Positions 23,492-34,016 are shown, numbered from the stretch's first letter. The stretch: DNA of 38,230 nt from Methylobacterium isbiliense (GCF_022179325.1 NZ_BPQQ01000039.1:1-38230); one strand, 5' to 3'. Notes: generated by a model from the letters alone, not told the origin. Made by a program: numbers and translations.

Positions 23492-24238
23492 TCACTCCAC
23501 CCGCGCCCAGCCCTGCGGCATCAGCCGCTCCTGGGGGGCGAACTTGGCCTTGTAGTCCATCTTGCGCGAGCCCTCGACCCAGTAGCCGAGGTAGAGGTAG
23601 GGCAGGCCGAGCAGCCGGGCGCGCTCGATGTGGTCGAGGATCATGTAGGTGCCGAGCGAGCGGTCGGCCTCGCCGGGCTCGTAGAACGAGTAGACCATCG
23701 ACAGCCCGTCCGAGAGGACGTCGGTGAGGCAGACCGCGACGGGCGCGCCGATGCCGCGGCCGTTGATGGCGGTGTCGGGGCCGCGCTTGCGGTAGACCAC
23801 GAGATGGGTCTCGACGTGGCTGTCCTCGACCATCATGGCGTAGTCGAGCACGGTCATGTCGACCATGCCGCCGTCGCCGTGGCGGGCGTCGAGGTAGCGG
23901 CGGAACAGGGCGTATTGCTCCGAGGCCGGGCGGTTCGGCTGGGGCTGGCCCACGAGGTCGCGGTTGCGCCGCGTCACCCGGCGCTGGCTCGGGCTCGGCA
24001 CGAAGTCGTTGACGACGACACGCACCGAGATGCAGGCGCGGCAGGTCTCGCAGGCCGGCCGGTAGGCGATGGTCTGCGAGCGGCGGAAGCCGCCCTGCGT
24101 CAGGATCTCGTTGAGATCGCGGGCGCGGCGGCCGACGAGGTGGGTGAAGACCTTCCGCTCCTGCTGCCCCGGCAGATAGGGGCAGGGCGAGGGCGCCGTG
24201 AGGTAGAATTGGGGGGCGTCGCGCGGATGGCTGGTCAC
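23492..24238 (-). CDS. bpt: Aspartate/glutamate leucyltransferase (Bpt; arginyltransferase-like)
   Basis: 248 aa. Transfers leucine from Leu-tRNA to N-terminal Asp/Glu of proteins, creating N-degrons for ClpS/ClpAP. The N-terminal domain has [14 protein letters not shown] and the Cys cluster [15 protein letters not shown] (about 53-67); the GNAT-like C-terminal domain has [20 protein letters not shown] and [16 protein letters not shown]. Alphaproteobacterial members are often named ate, but the bacterial Bpt specificity is expected. Start is the ATG 13 codons before CPYLP; the stop is followed by the small fragment above. Confidence 0.92.
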   Translation of the reverse strand: MTSHPRDAPQFYLTAPSPCPYLPGQQERKVFTHLVGRRARDLNEILTQGGFRRSQTIAYRPACETCRACISVRVVVNDFVPSPSQRRVTRRNRDLVGQPQPNRPASEQYALFRRYLDARHGDGGMVDMTVLDYAMMVEDSHVETHLVVYRKRGPDTAINGRGIGAPVAVCLTDVLSDGLSMVYSFYEPGEADRSLGTYMILDHIERARLLGLPYLYLGYWVEGSRKMDYKAKFAPQERLMPQGWARVE

Positions 24239-24381
24239 GCTTCGGGTCGCTCGCAGGCGCGGCCTCGAGGCACCGCGCGGATCAGCATAGCATCGCGTCC
24301 TGGCGGCTCAACAGGCCGGCCGGCGATGGGCGGAGGGAATCGCTCGCTCTTCCGGCTTAGGCCCGATCAGCGGGAGCCCGC

Positions 24382-24888
24382 TCAGCGGGCCTCGACGATG
24401 GCCAGCCCGACGATGAGGTCGTGGCCGGTGCGCCGGTCCTGGCGCAGGAGCCCGATGCCGATATCGACCAGCCAGAGCAGGAAGGTCGAGACCGCGACGT
24501 AGAACAGCAGCGCGTGCACGCCCGCGGTGATCCAGTCCACCGGCCCGCCGGTCTCGGCCTGGACGCCGCGCAGCCCGAGCATGCGCATGCCGAGCGTGCT
24601 CTGCTTCTCGCCCCCGAGCGTGACCGCCGCGTAAAGGATGCCGCTCGCCGGCAGGATCGCGAACAGCGTCCAGCCGAGCCCGAAGGTGATGACGCCGATG
24701 AAGGCGATCGCCAGCCAAAGCAGGCAGGTGAAGCCGAAGATGAAGACGATGTCGAGGAGGTAGGCGAAGAAGCGCCGGGTGAGCGACGCGTAGGCCACCA
24801 CGGCCGGCGGGCCGTAGCCCGGCATCGGGCCCGGATACCCCTGCCAGGACTGGCCCGGCCCGACATTGCCCTGCCACGAATTCGCCAT
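24382..24888 (-). CDS. RDD-family membrane protein
   Basis: 168 aa. A Gly/Pro/Gln-rich cytoplasmic N-terminus (about 1-30) precedes the RDD domain: SLTRRFFAYLLDIVFIFGF carries the Arg and Asp that name the family, then hydrophobic helices at about 38-85 and 115-147, and a conserved GGEKQSTLGMRMLGLR segment. The closing RTGHDLIVGLAIVE is also typical. Transport or channel function is proposed for some members but not established. GGAG precedes the ATG. Confidence 0.85.
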   Translation of the reverse strand: MANSWQGNVGPGQSWQGYPGPMPGYGPPAVVAYASLTRRFFAYLLDIVFIFGFTCLLWLAIAFIGVITFGLGWTLFAILPASGILYAAVTLGGEKQSTLGMRMLGLRGVQAETGGPVDWITAGVHALLFYVAVSTFLLWLVDIGIGLLRQDRRTGHDLIVGLAIVEAR

Positions 24889-24960
24889 CGCCCGCGCTCC
24901 ATCGGGTGCGTGATGGACGATAGGTGGGTCTGGCGCCGGCCCCGCTCAAGGGCCGCGCGA

Positions 24961-26202
24961 TCAGCTTCCCGTGAGGCTGCCGCCGTGAGGGCCGATGCGG
25001 CGCGGGTTCAGGCCCTCGCGGTTCAGGGTGTCGAGGATCTCGGCGGTGTGGACGGGGCCGCGGGTCTCGATGGTGACGTCGATCGACACGCTCTTGGCCG
25101 GCACGTCGAGGTGCAGGCGCCCGTGCGAGACCTCCAGGATGTTGGCGCCGAGGTCGCCGAGCCGCCCGGCGACCCGCCCGAGCACGCCGGGCCGGTCGCT
25201 CGCCGTCATCCGGAACGAGACGATGCAATCCTCCCGCTCCAGTTCGCGCACCATCACGGAGGCGAGGAGCCGCGCGTCGATGTTGCCGCCGCACAGGACG
25301 AGGCCGACCGTGCGGCCGGCGAAGAGGTCCGGCCGGGCCATCATGGCGGCGAGCCCCGCCGCCCCCGCGCCCTCCGCGAGGCTGCGCTGGAGCGTCGCGT
25401 AATCGTGCACCGCCCGCTCGATCTGCGGCTCGTCCACCAGCACGATCTCGCGCACCCGGTCGCGGATGATCGGCAGGGTGAGGCGCCCGACGGTCTTGAC
25501 CGCGATGCCCTCGGCGAGGGTCGGGCCGCCGACCGGACGGGCGGTGCCGTCGATGGCGTTGAGGAAGGAGGGGTAGAGCGCCGCCTCGACGCCGACGAGG
25601 TCGAGGTCGGGGCGGGCCATCGCGGCGATTGCGATGCCGGCCATCAGGCCGCCGCCGCCGATCGGCACCACGAGGCAGTCGAGGTCCGGCGCATCCTCCA
25701 GCATCTCCAGCGCGACCGTGCCCTGGCCGGCCATCACCGCCGGGTCGTCGTAGGGGTGGACGAGGACGAGGCCGCGCTCGGCCACCAGGGTGCCGGCCAA
25801 CTCCGCCGCCTCGGCCAGCGTCTCGCCCTGCAGCAGCACCGTGGCGCCGTGCGCGCGGGTGTTCTCCACCTTCACCAGCGGGGTCGTGGCCGGCATCACG
25901 ATGGTGGCGGGGATGCCCAGGCGGCTCGCATGGTAGGCCACCGCCTGGGCGTGGTTGCCGGCCGACATCGCCACCACCCCGCGGCGGCGCTCGTCGGGCG
26001 CCAGCGCGCTCAGGCGGTTGACCGCGCCGCGCTCCTTGAAGGCACCGGTCGCCTGCATGTTCTCGTGCTTGACGAGCACCCGGGCGCCGGTGAGCTGCGA
26101 CAGGCGCGGGGCGGGCACGAGCGGCGTGCGCAGCACGTGGCCCCGGATGGTCTGCGCCGCCCGGGCGACGTCGTCGGGGGCGATGGCATAGGGCTGGCTC
26201 AC
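24961..26202 (-). CDS. ilvA: Threonine ammonia-lyase (threonine dehydratase)
   Basis: 413 aa PLP fold-type II enzyme that deaminates threonine to 2-oxobutanoate, for isoleucine synthesis or for catabolism. The PLP lysine is in NMQATGAFKERGAVNRL, the phosphate loop is VPIGGGGLMAG, and SAGNHAQAVA is the N-terminal Asn loop. An ACT-like regulatory domain closes the protein (about 335-413: RMTASDRPGVLGRVAGRL). One short ACT domain fits the catabolic/short biosynthetic class. GTG at 26202 is chosen because GGAGG lies 10 bases upstream; the longer frame to 26256 adds an unsupported 18 residues. Confidence 0.9.
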   Translation of the reverse strand: MSQPYAIAPDDVARAAQTIRGHVLRTPLVPAPRLSQLTGARVLVKHENMQATGAFKERGAVNRLSALAPDERRRGVVAMSAGNHAQAVAYHASRLGIPATIVMPATTPLVKVENTRAHGATVLLQGETLAEAAELAGTLVAERGLVLVHPYDDPAVMAGQGTVALEMLEDAPDLDCLVVPIGGGGLMAGIAIAAMARPDLDLVGVEAALYPSFLNAIDGTARPVGGPTLAEGIAVKTVGRLTLPIIRDRVREIVLVDEPQIERAVHDYATLQRSLAEGAGAAGLAAMMARPDLFAGRTVGLVLCGGNIDARLLASVMVRELEREDCIVSFRMTASDRPGVLGRVAGRLGDLGANILEVSHGRLHLDVPAKSVSIDVTIETRGPVHTAEILDTLNREGLNPRRIGPHGGSLTGS

Positions 26203-26299
26203 GCGCGACGCCTCCCGGATCCGGCCCGCGGCGGCGGGCCTGCCTGGCCGCAGCATGATCCGCGCCGCTTAAGAATGCACCGCCCGCAGCCCGGGCGGC

Positions 26300-27795
<1,496 letters not shown>

Positions 27796-27937
27796 CTACG
27801 GCTAGCACGTTCTCGGCGGGGCCAGAACCCGCCCGGGCGAGCGCCGCCCACATGGCAGTCCGGCGGCGGGCGCGCCGCTCGCGTTGACGCACCGCGCCCC
27901 GGCTGGTTTACCGCCGAGGCAACCTGCGGAGGACGGG

Positions 27938-28996
27938 ATGGCGGACGCGGCGGATGACGAGATCCTGTGCGAGCGGCGCGGCGCGGCCGGCCTCGTCACC
28001 CTCAATCGCCCGCAGGCCCTCAACGCGCTGACGCTCGGCATGGTGGCCCGGATGCGGCAGGCGCTGGACGCCTGGGCGCAGGAGCCGGGCATCGCCTGCA
28101 TCGTGCTGCGCGCGGCGGGCCGCGCCTTCTGCGCGGGCGGCGACATCCGCCGCCTGCACGACGACGCGCGGGGCGGCCGCGGCGAGGCGGTCGACGCCTT
28201 CTGGCGCGCGGAATACGCCCTCAACGCCCTCATCCACCGCTACCACAAGCCGATCGTCTCGCTCATCGACGGGATCGTGATGGGCGGCGGGGTCGGTCTG
28301 TCGCTGCACGGCTCGCACCGGGTGGCGGGCGAGCGCTACGCCTTCGCGATGCCCGAGGTCGCCATCGGCTTCTTCCCGGACGTCGGGGCGACCTACGCGT
28401 TGCCGCGGCTCCCCGATGCCGTGGGGGTCTACCTCGCGCTCACGGGCGAGCGGATCGGGCGGGGGGATGCCCTGGCGGTGGGGCTGGCCACGCACGCCGC
28501 CCCGGCGGCGTCCTTCGAGGCCATCGCCGAGGCGCTCGCCGCCGGAGGGGCGGTGGAGGAGGTGCTGGCGCGCCACGCGCCCGCAGACGCGCCGGCCCCC
28601 GGCCCGGTGGCCGCCGCGCGTGCGCTCATCGCCGCCTGCTTCGGGGAGGGCGACGTGGCCGAGGTGCTGGCGCGGCTCGACGCGGCCGCCGCGCAGGGCT
28701 CGGACTTCGCCGCCGCCGCCGCTGCCACGATCCGCACGCGCTCGCCTACCAGCCTCGGGGTGGCCTGCGAGCAGATGCGCCGGGGCGGCGCCTTGAGTTT
28801 CCCCGAGGCGATGCGCACCGAGTACCGCATCGTGACGCGCATCCTCCAGGGGCACGACTTCTTCGAGGGCGTGCGCGCCGTGATCATCGACAAGGACGGG
28901 GCGCCGCGCTGGAACCCGGCGCGCCTCGACGCGGTGACGCCGGAGGTGGTCGCGGCCTATTTCGCAGCCCTGCCCGACGAACCCCGGTTCTCCTGA
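27938..28996 (+). CDS. Enoyl-CoA hydratase/isomerase family, 3-hydroxyisobutyryl-CoA hydrolase-like
   Basis: 352 aa crotonase-fold protein whose length fits HibCH (valine degradation: 3-hydroxyisobutyryl-CoA to 3-hydroxyisobutyrate) better than ordinary 260-aa hydratases. The oxyanion-hole segments are RAAGRAFCAGGDIRRL and DGIVMGGGVGLSLHGSHRV; the HibCH-typical MPEVAIGFFPDVGATYALPR carries the catalytic Glu and Asp. A C-terminal helical region follows, with TEYRIVTRILQGHDFFEGVR. ATG at 27938 after CGGAGGA; the upstream in-frame start at 27884 is rejected. Two bases separate it from the DUF6163 gene. Confidence 0.88.
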   Translation: MADAADDEILCERRGAAGLVTLNRPQALNALTLGMVARMRQALDAWAQEPGIACIVLRAAGRAFCAGGDIRRLHDDARGGRGEAVDAFWRAEYALNALIHRYHKPIVSLIDGIVMGGGVGLSLHGSHRVAGERYAFAMPEVAIGFFPDVGATYALPRLPDAVGVYLALTGERIGRGDALAVGLATHAAPAASFEAIAEALAAGGAVEEVLARHAPADAPAPGPVAAARALIAACFGEGDVAEVLARLDAAAAQGSDFAAAAAATIRTRSPTSLGVACEQMRRGGALSFPEAMRTEYRIVTRILQGHDFFEGVRAVIIDKDGAPRWNPARLDAVTPEVVAAYFAALPDEPRFS

Positions 28997-28997
28997 G

Positions 28998-29465
28998 ATG
29001 CGCGGCTTCGCCAAGGTGAAGGCCCCGGCGCCCCGCCGCATCGCGCTGGCGGAGGACGGCAGCGACCGCATCGAGCGCACCCAGCCCTCCGCCCGCACCC
29101 GCTGGGACGTGGTGCTGGTCTGGTTCATGCGCATCGTGGCGGTGATCTGGATGCTCAAGGGGCTGAGCGCCTGGGCCGAGATCCTGGGCGCGCGGCCCGA
29201 CGCGCCCCCGTTCGAGGGCGCGCCGATCGGCCGGCAGGCCGTCATCATCTACTTCGGGGTGATCGACCTCCTGGCGGCGGTGGGCCTGTGGCTCGCGAGC
29301 GCCTGGGGCGGCGTGGTCTGGCTCCTCGCCGCCACCTCCGCCTTCGTGCTGGCCCTGCTGACGCCGCTCCTCCTCCCGATGAGCCTCGCCAACCTCGCCT
29401 TCGATGCAGTCATCGTTACGCTTTACTTTATCGTGTCCTGGCTCGCCTCGCGCGAGATACGCTGA
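28998..29465 (+). CDS. DUF6163 family membrane protein
   Basis: 155 aa. A short cytoplasmic N-terminus is followed by four hydrophobic segments (about 35-58, 78-98, 102-125, 129-150), with VVLVWFMRIVAVIWMLKGL near the first. In Hyphomicrobiales, DUF6163 proteins are commonly encoded beside ldtR, as here. That neighbourhood suggests a role in envelope or stress physiology. The ATG is one base after the upstream stop. Confidence 0.78.
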   Translation: MRGFAKVKAPAPRRIALAEDGSDRIERTQPSARTRWDVVLVWFMRIVAVIWMLKGLSAWAEILGARPDAPPFEGAPIGRQAVIIYFGVIDLLAAVGLWLASAWGGVVWLLAATSAFVLALLTPLLLPMSLANLAFDAVIVTLYFIVSWLASREIR

Positions 29466-29507
29466 GGCCCGGCGCCGCGAGGGGGTCAATCGCGCGATTT
29501 ATCTTCA

Positions 29508-29527
29508 ATTTACCTACATCGGTAAAT
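29508..29527 (+). promoter_or_regulatory. Candidate LdtR operator (inverted repeat upstream of ldtR)
   Basis: ATTTACC (29508-29514) and GGTAAAT (29521-29527) form a perfect 7-bp inverted repeat with a 6-base spacer in a strikingly AT-rich stretch (29490-29560) about 110 bases before the ldtR ATG. MarR-type regulators bind such palindromes and often autoregulate. No promoter hexamers are certain. Confidence 0.5.
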
Positions 29528-29634
29528 CGAGAATTTAGCCTGTCGTTTAAACCCAAATTCACGGGGTCGACCTAGGTTGGCTGCATAAGCGGAGCGGGAC
29601 ACACCGCCGACGCACCCCGTACAGCGAGGCAGCC

Positions 29635-30150
29635 ATGAAGAACCAAGCGTTGAAGGTCGCCGATCAGACCCGGGCTCCCGAGGCCGACGCGTCGGTCCGC
29701 CCCCACTACCTGGAGGCCCTCCACCTCGTCGAGCGCCTGCACCGCCGGCTCCTCGACGTGATCAAGGACGAGTTCGAGCGCCGCGGCCGCGAGGACGTCA
29801 ACAGCGTCCAGGCGCTCCTGCTCTACAACATCGGCGACAAGGAACTGACCGCGAGCGAGCTGCGCACCCGCGGCTACTACCTCGGCTCGAATGTCTCCTA
29901 CAACGTCAAGAAGCTGGTGGAGGCCGGCTACCTGCACCACGCCCGCTCGAAGACCGACCGGCGCTCGGTGCGCATCAGCCTCACCGAGAAGGGCCGCGAG
30001 GTCCATGAGATCGTCCGCGGCCTCTACGACAAGCACGCCAAGACGATCCAGCCGATCGGCGGCATCTCGGAGGACGATTTCGGCCGCCTCAACCTGGCGC
30101 TCGCCCGCCTGGAGCGGTTCTGGACCGACCAGATCCGCTACCGGCTCTGA
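29635..30150 (+). CDS. ldtR: MarR-family regulator LdtR
   Basis: 171 aa winged-helix protein. The core ALHLVERLHRRLLDVIKDEF, then TASELRTRGYYLGSNVSYNV, VKKLVEAGYLHHARSKTDRR and SVRISLTEKGREVHEIV is the LdtR pattern of Hyphomicrobiales. Known LdtR proteins control L,D-transpeptidase and envelope/osmotic stress genes in Liberibacter and Sinorhizobium. The DUF6163 neighbour upstream and the AT-rich palindromic leader fit. A strong terminator follows the gene. Confidence 0.92.
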   Translation: MKNQALKVADQTRAPEADASVRPHYLEALHLVERLHRRLLDVIKDEFERRGREDVNSVQALLLYNIGDKELTASELRTRGYYLGSNVSYNVKKLVEAGYLHHARSKTDRRSVRISLTEKGREVHEIVRGLYDKHAKTIQPIGGISEDDFGRLNLALARLERFWTDQIRYRL

Positions 30151-30171
30151 CCGGCCCGGACCTCGGCACGA

Positions 30172-30214
30172 CGGCGGCCGCGGGGCACGGCGCTCCGCGG
30201 CCGCCGCCGTTTTT
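30172..30214 (+). terminator. Rho-independent terminator after ldtR
   Basis: CGGCGGCCGCGG (30172-30183) pairs perfectly with CCGCGGCCGCCG (30195-30206) across an 11-base loop, and TTTTT follows at 30210-30214. It begins 22 bases after the ldtR stop. Confidence 0.9.
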
Positions 30215-30273
30215 GGCGGCCGGACCCGCCGTTTGGGCCGGCCGGACCCGCGCGGCGCTGCGCCGAATCCCGA

Positions 30274-31002
30274 TCAGGAGGACCGCTGGGGCTTCGCGCC
30301 GTACACCACCACGTACCGCTCCCGGTCGAAGTTCCGGATGCCTTCGAAGCCCGCACGCGTGAGATAGTTGATCAATTCCTGCGGGGTCGAGGTCTTGCTG
30401 ATGTAGGGCGGGCGCTTCTGCGGCGGGATCGCGCGATGCGCCTCGAAGACCTCCCAGCCCGCATCGGTGAGCTGGTTGACGTTGTCGACGTAGAGGCGGC
30501 CGCCCGGCTTGAGCACCCGGTAGGCCTCGCGGACGTAGTTGTAGCGGTCCCACTCCTCCAGGTGCATGAACACGATCGTGCTGTAGACCATGTCGACCGA
30601 GGCGTCGGCGATCGGCGCGAGATCGAAGCCGCTGATCTCGACGGGTTCCGCGTTCGGAAAGGCGGCCAGCCGCTGGCGCATGTGCCGGACCATGCCGGCG
30701 GACACATCGGCACCGATCCACTTGCGGCACACCGGTGCGAGCACGGCCCCCACGCGACCGACCCCGGCGCCGATCTCCAGGATCACGTCGTCGGGACGGA
30801 CCCCGACCGTCTCCTCCAGCATCCGCTTGGTCGCCAGGCCCGTATCCTTGTAGAGCGCCTCGTCCGTATGGCCGGCGACCGCCATCTTGGCGGCATCCTC
30901 CGACTCGGAGATCGAGTTCCAGGTCTGCTTGTAATCCTGGCGAGACAATTTCGGCTGACCGCGACCGATCAGGCGGCCGATCTTGCGTCTGATGTTGGGC
31001 AT
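30274..31002 (-). CDS. Class I SAM-dependent methyltransferase
   Basis: 242 aa. The SAM-binding motif I reads VILEIGAGVGRVGAVLAP (about 73-90), the acidic motif II IGADVSAGMV, and motif IV/V SVDMVYSTIVFMHLEEW and AYRVLKPGGRLYVDNVN (about 163-179). The N-terminal basic segment (MPNIRRKIGRLIGRGQPKLS) and a small C-terminal extension are variable. The substrate cannot be inferred; family members act on quinones, lipids, sugars or small molecules. It is flanked by ldtR (convergent, across the terminator) and DUF2093 (divergent). Confidence 0.85.
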   Translation of the reverse strand: MPNIRRKIGRLIGRGQPKLSRQDYKQTWNSISESEDAAKMAVAGHTDEALYKDTGLATKRMLEETVGVRPDDVILEIGAGVGRVGAVLAPVCRKWIGADVSAGMVRHMRQRLAAFPNAEPVEISGFDLAPIADASVDMVYSTIVFMHLEEWDRYNYVREAYRVLKPGGRLYVDNVNQLTDAGWEVFEAHRAIPPQKRPPYISKTSTPQELINYLTRAGFEGIRNFDRERYVVVYGAKPQRSS

Positions 31003-31178
31003 ACTGTGTCCGGTCAGGTCTGATCAATGGTCGAGAATGGCGGCGTCACCTTCATCGGTCGTCGCGGAAAACACAAGGCCTCGCCGGGGCCGGCCGGCGC
31101 GGGCCGCCGGAGGAAGCCGTCGACAGACGCGCCCGGCGGACGTACACCGCGTCCGGTCGGGACGAGACGGGGATCGCG

Positions 31179-31397
31179 ATGCTGGGACGGTTCGAGCGCG
31201 GAGGGTCGGGGGAGGCCGTCGTCGAGTACGGCGACAGCAACCTGCGCGTCGTTCGGCCAGGCCGCTTCGTGCGCTGCGCCGTGACCGGTGCCGAGATCCC
31301 CCTCGATGACTTGCGCTACTGGAGCGTCGCGCGCCAGGAGCCCTACGCGACCCCCGAGGCCGCGCTGCAGCGGCTGCGGGAGACCGGCCGGCCGTAA
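31179..31397 (+). CDS. DUF2093 domain protein
   Basis: 72 aa. EAVVEYGDSNLRVVRPGRFV, then RCAVTGAEIPLDDLRYWSVA and QEPYATPEAAL match the short DUF2093 family seen beside lpxK in alphaproteobacteria. Function unknown. Here it is tail-to-tail with lpxK, 12 bases apart. Confidence 0.85.
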   Translation: MLGRFERGGSGEAVVEYGDSNLRVVRPGRFVRCAVTGAEIPLDDLRYWSVARQEPYATPEAALQRLRETGRP

Positions 31398-31409
31398 CGG
31401 GCTGTCCCG

Positions 31410-32411
31410 TCAACGCGCACGGGAGAGCGGGGCCCGGCCCGCGAGGCGCTCGGCGAGCCGCGCCCGCAGCGTGCCGTCGTCCGCGATGACGAGCCGCACC
31501 GGCAGCGTCGTCACGGCGGCGTCCGGCGGCAGCTTCACCCGGTCCTTCTCGGTGGTGACGAGCCTGAGGCCGGCCTGCGACGCCTCGCGCTCCAGGGCGG
31601 AGAGGTCCCGCGGCCGGTAGCGGTGGTGATCCGGAAACGCCCGGGTCGCCCGCACCTGCGCCCCGACCGCCCGCAGGCTGTCGAAGAATTTGTCCGGTCG
31701 CCCGATCCCCGCGAAGGCGAGCACCGGCTGCCCGGCGAGCGCCGCCGCGTCCTGCGGGTCGGGCCGCAGGGCGGCGCGCACCGCGAGGAGGCCGCGCGCC
31801 TCGGCCTGCGCGGCGATCCGCTCGCCCGCGGCGCCCTCGCCCACGATCACCGCGGCGTCGATCAGCGGCCAGTGGGCGTCGAGCGGCGCCCGCAGGGGGC
31901 CTGCCGGAAAGGCAAGGCCGTTGCCGATGCCGACCCCGGCATCGAACACCGCGAGCGCGAGGTCCTTGCGCAGGGAAGGGTTCTGCAGCCCGTCATCCAT
32001 CACGATCACGTCCGCGCCGAGGGCGGCGCAGAGCGCCGCCCCGGCCGGCCGGTCGCGGGCGACGACGGTGGGCGCGGCGCGCGCCAGCAGCAGGGGCTCG
32101 TCGCCGACCTCCGCCGCCCCGTGCCGCCCGGGCTCGACCGGCACCCCGTCGAGGCGTCCGCCGTAGCCGCGCGACAGGAAGGCCGGCCTGTGCCCGAGCG
32201 TGCGCAGGAGGTCCGCCAGCGCGAGGGCGGTGGGCGTCTTGCCCGCGCCCCCCAGGCCGACGTTGCCGACGCAGATCACCGGCACCGGGCCGGGCGCGCC
32301 CGCGCGCGCCATGCGCCGGGCGACGTGGCCCCCGTAGAGCCGGCCGAACGGCGCCAGGAGCCGCGCCGGCAGGGTGGGCGCCTCCCGCCACCAGAATGCG
32401 GGGGGACGCAT
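31410..32411 (-). CDS. lpxK: Tetraacyldisaccharide 4'-kinase
   Basis: 333 aa inner-membrane-associated kinase that phosphorylates the 4' position of the lipid A precursor. The N-terminus MRPPAFWWREAPTLPARLLAP is followed by a Walker A NVGLGGAGKTPTALAL (about 49-64), FLSRGYGG, GDEPLLLARAAPT, the DDGLQNPSLRKDL segment with catalytic Asp residues, and AFAGIGRPDKFFDSLRA and TTEKDRVKLPP near the C-terminus. The ATG at 32411 lies two bases after the waaA stop, so the two are one operon. The same frame remains open upstream through waaA, but that is a GC-bias shadow. Confidence 0.95.
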   Translation of the reverse strand: MRPPAFWWREAPTLPARLLAPFGRLYGGHVARRMARAGAPGPVPVICVGNVGLGGAGKTPTALALADLLRTLGHRPAFLSRGYGGRLDGVPVEPGRHGAAEVGDEPLLLARAAPTVVARDRPAGAALCAALGADVIVMDDGLQNPSLRKDLALAVFDAGVGIGNGLAFPAGPLRAPLDAHWPLIDAAVIVGEGAAGERIAAQAEARGLLAVRAALRPDPQDAAALAGQPVLAFAGIGRPDKFFDSLRAVGAQVRATRAFPDHHRYRPRDLSALEREASQAGLRLVTTEKDRVKLPPDAAVTTLPVRLVIADDGTLRARLAERLAGRAPLSRAR

Positions 32412-32413
32412 GG

Positions 32414-33718
32414 TCAGGCGCCGAAGCGGCCGGCGATCTTCATCTGGCAGATGAAGGGTTCGAGGGCCGCCAGCGTGCGCTCCAGCGCGCCCTCGCAGGC
32501 CGCGACCGCGCCGCGCCCCGCCTCCGCCATCGCGCGCAGGCGCTCGGGCTCGCCCAGAAGGCCGCCCACCGCCGCGGCGAGGTCCGCCGCACCGGCGAGC
32601 GGCCGCGCGCCCCCGGCCGCGCCGAGCACCTCGTAGGCCTGGGCGAAGTTCCAGACGTGCGGCCCGTGCAGGATGGCGCAGTCGAGCCGCGCCGCCTCGA
32701 TCGGGTTCTGGCCGCCATGCTCCACGAAGGAGCCGCCCATCACCGCGAGCGGGCTCAGGCGGTAGAACAGCCCGAGTTCCCCCACCGTGTCGGCGACGTA
32801 GAGGTCGGTGCGGCTGTCCGGCAGCCCGCCCTGGCTGCGCAGGGCGGCCCGCAGGCCCGCGCCCTGCGCGGCGGCGGCGAGCGCCGGGCCGCGCCGGGGA
32901 TGGCGGGGCACCACGACGGTGAGGAGCGCCGGACAGCGCGCGGCGAGCGCCCGGTGCGCGGCCGTGACCATCTCCTCCTCGCCCGGATGCGTGGAGGCGG
33001 CGAGCCAGACCGGGCGCCCCTGCACGAGGCCGGCGAGCTGCCCGAGCGCCTGCGGGTCGGCGGGCGGGGGCGCGGCGTCGAACTTCAGGTTGCCGCTCAC
33101 CATCACCCGCGGCGCCCCCAGGCGCAGGAAGCGGTCGGCCTCCTCGCGGGTCTGCACGAGGCAGACCGCGATGCGCGACAGCACCGCCCGGGCGAGATCC
33201 GGCGTGCGCGCCCAGCCGTTGGCGGACCGCTCCGACATCCGGCCGTTCACCAGGATCAGCGGCACGCCGCGCCGGTCGAGGGCCAGGATGGTGTTGGGCC
33301 AGAGTTCGGATTCGGCCACGAGCGCGAGATCGGGGCGCCAATGGTCGAGGAAGCGCTCGACGTAGCGGGGCGCGTCGAGCGGCGCGAACTGGTGCAGGGC
33401 GCCCGTCGGCAGCCGCGCGGCCAGCAGCTCCGCCGAGGTGCGGGTGCCGGAGGTCACCAGCACCGTGAAGCCGCGCTGCGTCAGCCGCTCGACGAGCCCG
33501 ATCAGGGACAGGGCCTCGCCGATGCTGGCGCCGTGCGCCCAGACGAGAGGCCCCGCCGGCCGCGGCCGGCCCGGCCGCCCGACCCGCTCGGGCAGGCGCA
33601 GCGGGTCCTCCTTGCCCTTGCGGCGGCGCCACGCGAGCAGGCCGGCGAGGGCCGGTTCGAGGGCGATCAGGCCGTAATGGTAGGCCCGGAGCAGGGGAGG
33701 GACGGCGCGGCGGGTCAT
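32414..33718 (-). CDS. waaA: 3-deoxy-D-manno-octulosonic acid (Kdo) transferase
   Basis: 434 aa glycosyltransferase that adds Kdo to lipid IVA. An N-terminal hydrophobic anchor (YHYGLIALEPALAGLLAW) leads into WAHGASIGEALSLIGLVERL with the catalytic Glu, then VTSGTRTSAELL, VAESELWPNTILAL, LVNGRMSERSANGW, SGNLKFDAAP, WLAASTHPGEEEMV and SFVEHGGQNPIEAARLDCAI, the donor-binding motif. Start ATG 33718 (MTRRAVPPLLRAYHYGL) is preferred over longer frames reaching 34093, which only overlap the intergenic and mbfA remnant region. Confidence 0.93.
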   Translation of the reverse strand: MTRRAVPPLLRAYHYGLIALEPALAGLLAWRRRKGKEDPLRLPERVGRPGRPRPAGPLVWAHGASIGEALSLIGLVERLTQRGFTVLVTSGTRTSAELLAARLPTGALHQFAPLDAPRYVERFLDHWRPDLALVAESELWPNTILALDRRGVPLILVNGRMSERSANGWARTPDLARAVLSRIAVCLVQTREEADRFLRLGAPRVMVSGNLKFDAAPPPADPQALGQLAGLVQGRPVWLAASTHPGEEEMVTAAHRALAARCPALLTVVVPRHPRRGPALAAAAQGAGLRAALRSQGGLPDSRTDLYVADTVGELGLFYRLSPLAVMGGSFVEHGGQNPIEAARLDCAILHGPHVWNFAQAYEVLGAAGGARPLAGAADLAAAVGGLLGEPERLRAMAEAGRGAVAACEGALERTLAALEPFICQMKIAGRFGA

Positions 33719-33988
33719 GCGGAGGCGGGCCGCACGGGACGACCGGTGCAGGGGGCGTGGCTCATGCTGCGAGTCCGGCGCTGGGGAGAGGTGCGGCCTC
33801 GGCGCTGGAAGGCCGGAGAGAGGGAGCGGCGCGCCGGCGGACCGGTCCGGCCGGGACGCGCGCTGCCGTCTAGCGTCGCCGGCGGCCGGTGCGCAACCGG
33901 CGCGGTCCGTGCCGGGCGGCATACCGGCGGGTCCTGCGGAGCACGAAACCGTGATGTCCGCCTTGTCGCCGCGCGGCCCAGGGCTCAG

Positions 33989-34005
33989 ATTTGAATTATT
34001 CCAAT
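33989..34005 (+). promoter_or_regulatory. Candidate Irr box (iron control element)
   Basis: ATTTGAA-TTA-TTCCAAT is a near-palindrome (6 of 7 arm positions pair) just upstream of the mbfA remnant. It matches 10 of 14 fixed positions of the ICE consensus TTTAGAA-N3-TTCTAAA as I recall it. MbfA in rhizobia is Irr-regulated, which supports the reading. It is AT-rich in a GC-rich setting. Confidence 0.45.
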
Positions 34006-34016
34006 TCGAGGCTGAC

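Noticed and set aside
31410-33632. 740-codon ORF joining lpxK to the waaA region in one frame
   Set aside because: Only the lpxK part has family motifs; upstream the same frame is a shadow of waaA, which has all its motifs in another frame, and lpxK has its own start two bases after the waaA stop.
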